DNA of 64,000 nt. Source: Uranotaenia lowii (taxonomy: Eukaryota; Arthropoda; Insecta; Diptera; Culicidae). Numbering within the stretch: position 1 is the first letter of the stretch; the number at the start of each line of letters is the position of its first letter. The notes beneath the pieces were generated by a model, which saw only the letters and a program-made list of their open reading frames with translations, was not told the DNA's origin and did not search any database. Shown in pieces: positions 13,301 through 25,300 of the stretch. The stretch is from positions 184,967,802 to 185,031,801 of the forward strand of contig NC_073693.1 in the NCBI RefSeq assembly GCF_029784155.1, written 5' to 3'. A program made the position numbers and the translations under genes.

Positions 13301-16300
13301 ATTCTGAATCTGAATTCTGAATCTGAATTCTGAATCTGAATTCTGAATCTGAATTCTGAATCTGAATTCTGAATCTGAATTCTGAGTCTGAATTCTGAAT
13401 CTGAATTCTGAATCTGAATTCTGAATCTGAATTCTGAATCTGAATTCTGAATCTGAATTCTGAATCTGAATTCTGAATCTGAATTCTGAATCTGAATTCT
13501 GAATCTGAATTCTGAATCTGAATTCTGAATCTGAATTCTGAATCTGAATTCTGAATCTGAATTCTGAATCTGAATTCTGAATCTGAATTCTGAATCTGAA
13601 TTCTGAATCTGAATTCTGAATCTGAATTCTGAATCTGAATTCTGAATCTGAATTCTGAATCTGAATTCTGAATCTGAATTCTGAATCTGAATTCTGAATC
13701 TGAATTCTGAATCTGAATTCTGAATCTGAATTCTGAATCTGAATTCTGAATCTGAATTCTGAATCTGAATTCTGAATCTGAATTCTGAATCTGAATTCTG
13801 AATCTGAATTCTGAATCTGAATTCTGAATCTGAATTCTGAATCTGAATTCTGAATCTGAATTCTGAATCTGAATTCTGAATCTGAATTCTGAATCTGAAT
13901 TCTGAATCTGAATTCTGAATCTGAATTCTGAATCTGAATTCTGAATCTGAATTCTGAATCTGAATTCTGAATCTGAATTCTGAATCTGAATTCTGAATCT
14001 GAATTCTGAATCTGAATTCTGAATCTGAATTCTGAATCTGAATTCTGAATCTGAATTCTGAATCTGAATTCTGAATCTGAATTCTGAATCTGAATTCTGA
14101 ATCTGAATTCTGAATCTGAATTCTGAATCTGAATTCTGAATCTGAATTCTGAATCTGAATTCTGAATCTGAATTCTGAATCTGAATTCTGAATCTGAATT
14201 CTGAATCTGAATTCTGAATCTGAATTCTGAATCTGAATTCTGAATCTGAATTCTGAATCTGAATTCTGAATCTGAATTCTGAATCTGAATTCTGAATCTG
14301 AATTCTGAATCTGAATTCTGAATCTGAATTCTGAATCTGAATTCTGAATCTGAATTCTGAATCTGAATTCTGAATCTGAATTCTGAATCTGAATTCTGAA
14401 TCTGAATTCTGAATCTGAATTCTGAATCTGAATTCTGAATCTGAATTCTGAATCTGAATTCTGAATCTGAATTCTGAATCTGAATTCTGAATCTGTATTC
14501 TGAATCTGAATTCTGAATCTGAATTCTGAATCTGAATTCTGAATCTGAATTCTGAATCTGAATTCTGAATCTGAATTCTGAATCTGAATTCTGAATCTGA
14601 ATTCTGAATCTGAATTCTGAATCTGAATTCTGAATTCTGAATTCTGAATCTGAATTCTGAATCTGAATTCTGAATCTGAATTCTGAAAAATTCTTTACAA
14701 AATTATCTGATTCTAACCTAAAATGTGTCGTATTTTTTGTCATGTTTGATTAGGCTGATCAGATAAAGCTGTCATTTGTGTCTGTTTCAATATTTTGTGA
14801 TTAATTTGTGTTTTGTAGTGCTGTCTGACTTACTGGGTAAAAATCCGTACTCCCTACTATTTTCTGGATTTAACACTCTCGCAACATCGATTTTCAACAG
14901 TCACTACTTTTCCTTTTTTGATTCACTTTGAACTGTTGCAACTGGTCTCCAGTTTTTGTAATCCGACGATTTCCTAACTTTGAAACTTTGATGCTTGATA
15001 CATCCATGTCATTTCATCTGAGCACGAAATAATTGATTTATAGGTTCATATTTTGTATTACTGATTCATATTTTCTTTAGCAAATATTCAAAGGTTCGAA
15101 CGCCTTCATATAAATCAGTCAAGTTATAGTATATTTCAAATAGTGAAGTAGGTGAATACATAGATTGTAATTAACATTTTAAAGGAACAATTTCGCATGC
15201 TTAATAACCTAGAATAAGTTATTACTATTTGGTTTATAGTTTTGTAGAATGTTTTACCAACTTTCGTTATCTTTGACACTTTCTGCCGATAGATCAATGT
15301 AGTGATAACGAGTTCGCATGTGATGGCATCTGCTTAGGTAAAGAGGCCTATTGCAATGGGTTTGCGGATTGCGATGATGGTACGGATGAGAATAACTGTA
15401 TTATATGCCAAGCAGGAGCCTTCCAGTAAGTTTTGTTGTAAAATAATATTTTGTACATATAAATATTGATTCCGTATTTTTGTTATTTTGTTTCTTACCA
15501 CGTTGTTTGTATATATCGTAGTTGCAAAAGTAGAGAATGCATTCCTGTTAGTAAACATTGCGATGGCGTTATGGACTGTAACGATAGAAGTGACGAGCTT
15601 GATTGTAGTAAGTTGTATCTAAAGTTATTTGTATCTGTTGAAATGATGATAACATTTGATTCTACATATAGTCATAATTGATTATAGGCTAAGGTTTTTA
15701 CTTTCAACTTGATGCGTTACATTTGTCACTGCCAGGAAAATGTAAACTAATGCACTAATGACGCTTTTCGCTTTTTATTTCCATTTGATATCTATGTTTT
15801 GATTTGTACAAAACAAAAATACACTGATCCAATGGGTTATGCCATACTTTTGCCGTACTAACCATCCAAAACACAATTACGGCCGTGTCGCTGCCTATCA
15901 TCATACACCAAAACATTTAGATCCAAACGGCTCGCAAAACGGCTCATGCACCAACGATCAATGGCAGTGTGAAAATGGCTTTTGTATAAATAGCGAATTT
16001 CGATGCGACGGTCATGTCGATTGTATAGACAGATCAGATGAAACAGCCTGTCCACCAACAGGAGCTGGTGAGTATGTGTGTCTAATGATGTATGTGTGCT
16101 GTTTTGTTCTTATGTGTGTACATATATCATTTTGAATGTATGTTGCTTAACTTCAAAAACTGCTTTCATCATGGCGGCAAAATTGGATATCTGCTCGACG
16201 TTCCAATTTTCCGAGTAATATCACGTGACTTGCAGAATGAGAACCATCGAATAGAGTCTACATCTCTATTCACTGGTTCTCAGGTTATCAGAATCTGTAT

Positions 16301-19300
16301 ACTAAGAAATTGATCGGTATTGAAAACATGTTATCGATAAGACACCGAGTTTTTTATGCTATTTCCGAAAAAAAAATCAGATTCTTATACAAACTTCAGG
16401 CTGGTCGGACAGTTACAGGCTTTCCGATCAGGCTCCAATTATTCAGATGACCACCTATAGTACTTGACAAAATTAAGCTTACAACAACAGAAATTTAGCT
16501 AATTTCACTGTGAGGAACATTTTCAGAAATTGATAGTCAAAGTACTGAAATCATATTCAAATCATTTTAAATTCACTGGAGACTGAAATAAATATAGGAA
16601 TGTGGTAAAATTTAAATCACACGTCGAGCAGATTTCCAAAACATCACCAGAATTCTACTAAATAGTGAATGGTAATTTCAAAATAAAAACCTTGTAAAAT
16701 TTAAAAAAAAAATATGCGAAAAGGTTACAACTTCAAAGGTATTCAGCTTTTAATATTTGAAGACAAATTACCGTTTCACTGTTTAGGGAAATTGAAATAA
16801 AAAATAAAATCTTCAACCAAATAAGCTTACATTTGTTTTCCTCACCTGCAGCACCACAATGTTCCGAGGATCAGTTCACCTGTCGGGATGGGTCCTGTAT
16901 AGACGTCAACCGCCACTGTGATAGGCGACACGATTGCAGCGATGGAAGTGACGAGATGAACTGTGATATAAATTTCCCACCGCAACCGGTAAGAACTTAC
17001 TTCAATCAACCAACATGTTATATAAATATTCGTTCAATATGATAAAATACGGTAGAGGAGAAAGAATTTAATCGTAGTTTCTGGTCTCCATCTTATATTT
17101 TTAGATAAATTAAGGGGGGAGTAGGGTCTAACCTAACACTTTAAAAAAATCGATTTTTTTATTGTTTTATTTTCTTATTGTAAAATATTTCAAGAATGTT
17201 GTGTCAAATTTTCAAGTCAATCGAAGCAAAACTGTAGAAATTATAGGCCTTTATCTACTCTTATCTAATACTGCAAGAATTCTAGAGCAGAAACTTCAAA
17301 CGCGTTTTTCTCGAAAGCACATTTTTAAAGTCAGTGGACATCGTCATTTGAAAACTACTTCACCGATTCTTTTCAAATTTGGAACATATTTTCTACATAT
17401 AAAATACCAAACCCCAAAGATTTTCTTTTTTTTTTTTACTTTGGGGAGATTTTACAGATAAAAAATGGCGGATTTTTTCGTGAAAAATCATAGTTTTTAC
17501 TTCAAATAGCCACAAAAATTTCATATAGAATTTTTTAAGTTAAATAAAATCGTTGGGGTCCAGAAAAACATCTATTAAAAATATTTTGCTCTGATTTTTT
17601 GACTTCAGATGGTTCTGTGCTGAAATACAGTGTCCACCGCAATTCCTGTTTTCTAAAAGGCATCCTCAAAAGTGCTCCGTCACCGGCTCATTTTTTTTAA
17701 TATTTTTCTACGAAAAAATTACTAAATGTTCTTTTAACAATGCTTTGTATAATGCAAAAAATTTGAATACATTTGTTTGAACGATAGCTCTAAGAAAAGT
17801 TCGTGAAAAAAGTGTTTTTTTACCCGTTAGACCCTACTCCCCCCTTAAGCAACCCGCTGCCTTTTTCAAAATTGAGGATTGCGTGATCCTTTATTCAAGG
17901 AAACTTGATCCTTCATTCAGAGGACCCTCATCTTTTAAAAAGAAAAACAAAGTCTGAAATTCTATCAATTCTATCAATTGACTTTTTGAATCATGTTAGT
18001 ACCTAGTTATTTCGTTTCGTAGTTTGTAAGTGTCAGAAGAAAAGACTTCTAAAAGTTTGTTTCAACCCTTAAGTTATTGCATACTTGCAGGCGCTTTTTT
18101 CTAACTTGAAGGGAAAATCAATTTGGTAGCCCTTTTCTACCAGACGAAAGTTATCCAATATATAAAGAACAGTGGTTTCCAAAGTGGTCCCTACCGTCGC
18201 TGGGGGACGTTGAGGAGTCTACAAGAATATGCAGTGTGTAACGTATGGATGCAATGATTCATCTTCATAATTAATTGACTTCTTCAACTGAATAACTATT
18301 TTCCAGCTTTTAGGAACCAATCGTTTTCAACTTAATTAAACTCATAATTATGAGTTGAAGGCTGCGTTTTCAACGCTTTGATAGCCGTCTAGGAATTGAA
18401 ACGGGGGATTAGACAAATAAACGTACATTTTCTGGAAAAAAGTTCAAACCAAATCCGAAGCATGAATCTCCTCAGTAATTAAATCTGGAGTTTTAAGTTT
18501 TGTACAATTCAATTTCATTGATCAATTTATAACTTTTGAGTTATTGTTGCTCATCAATATGTTCAATTCTACCATCCAATTATGATAAAAATAAAACCGT
18601 TTAGTACTGCGAGTTTTAAGATTTTTAAGGATTTTACATTGATTACTCTTCACGATAATTGATGGGTGATTTCGTTTTTGAGACCATTTTTTCACTTAAA
18701 AATAACTATAAATAAAACTTACAATATCTAAGAAGAACGTATCATAGAACAGTGTGAGATCATCCATCTTGAACAGTGGGATACTCTTCAAAAAGGGTCA
18801 TTCGCATATGATTACAAACATTACTTAGATAATGGTTTTTCATAAGATAACACATTAAAAAGATAAAACATGGACGAATAAAAATTCCAGGGAAATTATT
18901 TTAAATTTCAATTGATACAGACCCGTGCGAAGGACCCGTCCATGGGGAGATTTTTTTAAATTTAGCCAAAAATAATAACAATACCAAAAATACCAAATTG
19001 ATTTCTAACACCATTTTCTTACATATAATTATCACATAAATCAAAAAATTAAAAATTTGACTGATAAAATAAACTAAAATTTGCAAAACAAATCGAAATG
19101 AATGTTTCAAATCGAAGCACCGAAAAACCAGTAAAAGAATGCGAATCAAATTTTCGAATAAACTTCGGACTCAAGAATCATGGCACAGAGATAGAATACA
19201 TACATAAAATACAACACCAGATTTTAAAAAAAACTGAATTTTCAAATAAATGTTAAATGAAATTTTAAATTATAATCTCATTTGACATTTATTTGAAAGT

Positions 19301-22300
19301 TCAACAATTTAAATTTTGAAAAAGTTATAATTTTTTTTAAAAGACATACACCGTCTTAGCCGATTTAGGCTTTACAGACTGAATAAATGACGTGGACAAC
19401 TTAAGATTAACACTTAACACCCAGTACCGAGATGGGAATCGAACCCATGCCATCAGTGGACAAGCGATTACCGTCTTACCACGCTAACCACTCGACCACC
19501 GAGACGTACGTAATTATTTGTTACTTTGATTTATCGGCCTAGCGGTGAAAAAGTGATGTCCTTTTTAGTACGGACATCTAAAGATTATGAAATTCTTCCA
19601 TCTATATGGATAGAAGGTTAGAAGAAATGAAAGGAGGAACAAAAATTTGGTATGTGATGGTAATGCTTCTAGACAAATTCTACCCGCTCATTTTCACCAT
19701 CTTTCATTTCTTCTAACCTTCTATCCATCTATATAAAAATTTCATAATCTTTAGATGTCCCTACTAAAAAGGACATCACTTTTTCACCGCTAGGCCGATA
19801 AATCAAAGTAACAAACAAAAATTACGGTGGTTAATCTCTTCATAAAGTTATAATTATTGTTATTTATTATTCATTATTCTATTCTGCATTTTCAATTGAA
19901 GGATTAATTAAAAAAATTTGCTGCAGTGTATCGAATTTGAAAGAAAAATCATGGTTAGCAATGCGAATTCTCGATTATGAGAAAAACAATCTTAGGAGAA
20001 TTTATTCAATAGTTGATAATCGAATTTCATTTCATAAAGAAGAAAATTTTTAATTCTATTTCAAGATTACCAGTAATCAAAGTCAAACATAAAACCTTTA
20101 TTAAAATTATTCCAGGCTAAAAAGTTCGTTTTTGAAGTTCAAAATACTAACGTTATATATTTAAAATAAAACATGTTAAATTATACTGACAAAGTACAGA
20201 TTGGAAAATTGGTGATCTCGTAAACTGTTTAAATAAAATTAACAATAATGAATTATAAGTTTTGTTGTAAATATTAAAAGCACAAGGATAAAGCAAATTT
20301 AGTTAAGATTTCGCATTTTCTTTTATATTCATATTCGATATCATATTCGTATCATATTCGTATAATAATTAAAATCATTATCGATTTAAAACATGATTCA
20401 ATATAATGGACATTAATGACATGTTTATAAATTTTCAATCGATGGTTTCAAAGTTTAATAATTCAAGCTCTAAATATTTTACTGCTTTCAATTGAAATAT
20501 TTGGTAATGGAAAGGACAGAAGGTGGAGAGTATGTTTTTCTTATTAAAAATTCAGTTTCAAAGGGAATATTTTTTAAGATCACAAAAATTAAAAATTAAA
20601 AAACAAAGCCAAATTAATTTAAATATTTCTTAAAACTGAAAAAGTTTGATGACAAATTAATTTAAAAATAAAAACAAAATATGAAAATCAAAAAGATAAG
20701 TAGTTTTTTTTTACATTTCAGTTGGATTATTTTTTCAATAAACTCGTCTAGTCATTTAAAACTTATAAGAAAATAGAATTTGATTGAGGGATCGGCATTT
20801 TTGTGTCTATGATTTATTTATTGATTTGGTAGATTTAAGCGTCCTGAACTCGATTTTTTTGTCAAGTTTAGTCTATTGCCTTTAAAATGAATCTGTTTTT
20901 TAGTTAAATCAATCTTTGATAACTGATGAAATAACAAATCTACGTTAAAGAAAAATCTGATTCTGAATTTGTTAATGATACCTATTTCATTCAACTTAGG
21001 AATAATACTTTAAAGATGATTATGCAAAAAGTTAAATTCTACAGTTTTTTAAAATTTGGAAAGATATCATTACAAGTATTTCTGGCATTACTAAATAAAG
21101 TTAAAAAAAATCAATTTATTAAACAAAAATTGGTCAATCATGCAAATCGATGAGAATTTTGCTTTAAAAATATATAAAATCTGCTTGAAAACCTCTTTAA
21201 AAATAGGAAACAAAGAAAGAAATAGAAAACCTCTGTAACTTTATTCGCAGAACTCAAAATTACTTGAAGTATTGAGAAAAGTTGATAATTGATCAAAATA
21301 AGCTTTTAAGTTCTTTGCACCTCATAACCATCTAAATTTTAGTGGACTCGTATAATCTATTCATACGTTTTTGAATATGACGTTGAGCATTTAGAAGAAC
21401 AAGAAACACAAAATAAAATTCAGACTGAAATTGAGGCCCTCAGAGCCAAAGGGGTATAAGTGACAAAATAGTCGATTTTGAGTTAATGATGCCAAACGAT
21501 TCTTCATATTCCAAACTATATATGGTAATTTTTTCAGATTTTTTGAATTTTCTTTACATACATTTACATTCGAGAGGAAAATAAAAATTTTCGAAAAATA
21601 TATGGAAAATGACCAAACACAACAACTTTAAAGCGTGTATTCTCGAAATGAACTTTTATTCACTTATACCCCTTTGGCTCCAAGGGCCTCAATTGGTTTC
21701 TTGAAGAACATTCCATATCAGCACGTTTTTTATTTGTAATTCAAAATTTTCAGTAATAAGGTAGAGGATACAAGGTATTGGATTTTGTTTTGCAAATTCT
21801 GATGACCATCGTGAGTGGTAAACATGGCTTGCAGCTTGTTGATGTATAAAATTAGTATTCGATGAACTAATTTTTAAGTTAAAATGATATATTTTAAACA
21901 CTGCACTAGGTAAGTTACACTTCTTAATTAAAAAAAAACCCATTTTAAAGATAAGACAGGGTTTTTGTATGTCAAGCTCAAAGTTTCATTGAAAAAGTTT
22001 GATTGAATTGCAAATCGAAATTGACGATTAAAAATTAGTTTCAATTCGTGAACGGCATGTCGCAAAATGAAATTTCTCAAGCCTAGCGTGATTTAAGATA
22101 TATTTCCTCCGGAGGCGAGCAAAATTTCTGACTAGCTTGCTAACACTTATCAAATCTTATTTTAAGATCAAGTTATTTCCTGTTACAACGTTGACAATAT
22201 TACTTGGAAAAATCTCCAAACGCAAACATTTGAATTGTTGAACGTTTCCAGCATTTTTTTTTGCTAGAAACCGAGGCAAAAATTTACTGTGAAGCCTGAA

Positions 22301-25300
22301 ATGCAGTAAAAATATTTCCTTGCTTCAAAGCTTTGGATAATTTGAGATAAATCTGATCAAACTATTGATTGAAAACTATTGAAAACGCAAAAAAAGTTTC
22401 AAACTATTGTCCTGCTGATGTAGCTGTCTATGAGTAAAAATATTTGAGATATTATAACATAAATTTTAGTGTTTTATAATCGCAAAAAGCTGTTATGCCC
22501 GTTCATGATAACATTCGATTTAAAATTACATTTTTAATTTGTTTGTTGATTTTTTTTGAAACAAAAACTTTTAAAGTTCTGGGTTCGATAAAAGAGGTAC
22601 CCTTTCAGTACCGAACAGGAACAGTAGGTTCAAAGCTGGAAATTTTGATCTTCCATATCTTTGTAAATTTTTCAATAACTGCGAATCCAATTTTCAAAAT
22701 TCACATTGAAACTTGCAGATAAGATCTCTTAGTTTAGCCCTTTACCCAATACAATACCCATATTGTGCAGATTTCTTGCGATTTTAAGTCATCTACAGCA
22801 TTTAAAAGTTAAGCGGAAGCCGCAATCTTCGATTTCAAAATGATGTCAGAGAGCGAAATTCGATTTTCTACTCGTTTAGCCTTTTCACTTACTACCCCTT
22901 ATTGTGGATGTTTCATGAGATTTTCAGTAATAACAGCTAAAGTACAGCTTTGAAAAGAAAATAGAAAGCCGCCATTTTGGATTAATGATGGCGTCAGATA
23001 GTGACATTCGACTTATTCTGGTTTAATCCTTGTACCAAATACCAACACAATATTGTGGGAATTTTATGTGATTTTCAGTGATTAAAATAATTTTAATGTT
23101 CAGTGGAAGCCGCCATCTTGGATTTCAAGATGGCGTCTAATAGCGAAATTTGACTTTTACTAGTTTAGCCTTTTCACACAAAACCCATATTGTGGGGGTT
23201 TCACACGATTTTTAGTCATTTACATTATTTTAAAATTTAGCGAAGCCCCCATCTTGGATTTCATGATGTCGTCAGATAGGCACAATCGACTTTTACTCAT
23301 TTAGCCATTTCACCCAATACTAATATTGTGGGAATTTCATGTGATTTTCAGTGATTAAAATCATTTTAATGTTCAGTGGAAGCCACCATCTTGGATTTCA
23401 AGATGGCGTCTGATAGCAAAATACGTTACTCGTTTAGCCCTTTCACCCAATACTCATATTGTGGGAGTTTCATACGATTTTCTTTTATTAACAGCATTTT
23501 AAAGTTCAGCGGAAACCGCCACCTTGGCTTTCAAGATGGCGTCTGATAGCGAAATTTGTCTCCTTCTAGTTTAGCTCTTTCACCTAATAACCATATTGTG
23601 GGAGTTTCATGCGATTTTGAGTCATTTGCAGCCTTTTAAGGTTTATCAAAAGCCGCCATCTTGGATTTCTAGATTGCGTCAGACAACGAAAATCGACTTC
23701 AACTCGCGAGTAACTACGAGCGAAACGTCAAAATTTAGCTATTTATATGGCTCTCATAAAACCGTATACCGTATCGTATTTAACGATTGTTTTGTATAGA
23801 AGCCCTTCCCTCTCTTTTTCAAAACTCAACAGGTTTCGTACTAATAATTAAATTTATTTTTAAAAAACGATTTAGATCAGTATCTGATAATTTTTTCTCA
23901 TTTCCAAAAACTTTTCCAACAGCGGTGTCCTAATCAGCATGAGTGCCCGGATGGTACATGTATAGAGCATTCGCAGATCTGTGATGGGCAGAGGAATTGC
24001 CGCGATGGTTCAGATGAATACAACTGCCGTAAGTATTATTTCCTTCCCTCTTTGCTACGAGTTTGAATGCCACAAGTATGATTGAACTAACTCTATGCTC
24101 TTTTACCACCAATATAATAAACTCACCTTTAAATGCGGCTGAAATCAAATCACCACTATTGTTATCTGCTAACCAAAACAAAATGGCTAATGAACACCAC
24201 CATGACATCTACGTTCTATGATGCACCATATGTAACTGCGTGAATTTCTCTCACTATCCTGTTTATTTACATCATTCAAAACCTGTCACTTTTGTTCCAC
24301 TTTGCATGCTTTTTCGTTAACTTGTTAGGATCTTGTAATGAAACTGAATTTGCATGCCTAGACGGTAGTTTCTGCATCGATGCTTATCTGCGATGTGACG
24401 GTTATTACGACTGCAAAGATTTCTCAGATGAGCAAAACTGCTTCTGTTAGTAATGGATTTGTTATTTAATAGATAACTTTATGGTTTCAACTTTTTTTTA
24501 AGGAACAATTTTCGGCAAGATGGAAAGATCCATGAACAATGCGAATAATCAATCTACCTTTATTATGACTTACTAAAAAGACTAGAATAACCAAAGAGGC
24601 GCCATATGATCCCTTTCAAAATAATTACATTCATTGATAAAACTGCAGTGCACTATGGGAGATCCAAACACACAAAAATATTTTCATAACTTTTTCAACA
24701 AATTTACGATCATTACTGCTTGTTATGGTCCTAGCTAGTTATCTTAGATAATTTTTTGACATATTACGATCAAATTTTGATTAGTGACATGTTTTGCTTC
24801 TGCGCTTGCTTGCATGAAAATCTCCCATAGTAAATTGACCAAAAAACTGGAAACGGCACAGCTTCCAAAATACTCTAAATCTCTTCGCTGCAGGTGGCTG
24901 CAGCAAATCTCTTCAGAACGCACATACCTTAAATTTGTATTAGAAATACAGTTTTTGTACGAGCTAAAATTTTGATTTTTTTCGATTATGTTTCTTTTTC
25001 CATGCGTTATCTTCTTTTTTTCTAATATTTTTTATCTATCAATATTTTGCGTATGATACCTCCTACAGACACAACATTTTCAACTTCTCTCAATGAAAGT
25101 GTCTGTTTTTCATGAAAAAATATTAAAAAAAAATCTATCACTCTTTTGACGTTTGTCCGCCTGATCTCCCAAAGTGAAGTGTTGCCTCAAGATTGCCTCT
25201 TTGTTTACAACAGTCTCTTCACCATTTGCCTAGATTTGTGTTACACAAGCTATGATTTAAATCGTTTGAACTGGTTTCCAACTAACATTATTTTTAATTT

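Noticed and set aside
3152..14687. CRISPR-like repeat array
   Set aside because: Units are only 13 bp with no spacers, in a eukaryotic intron.
10793..14743. 1,316-codon open frame on the minus strand, and the 473-codon frame at 3096-4517
   Set aside because: Pure product of the stop-free 13-bp minisatellite. The protein period equals the DNA unit and there is no non-repeat coding sequence.
19422..19506. Functional tRNA gene on the minus strand
   Set aside because: Pol III boxes and T-arm are present, but the two ends do not form an acceptor stem; a SINE fragment explains it better.
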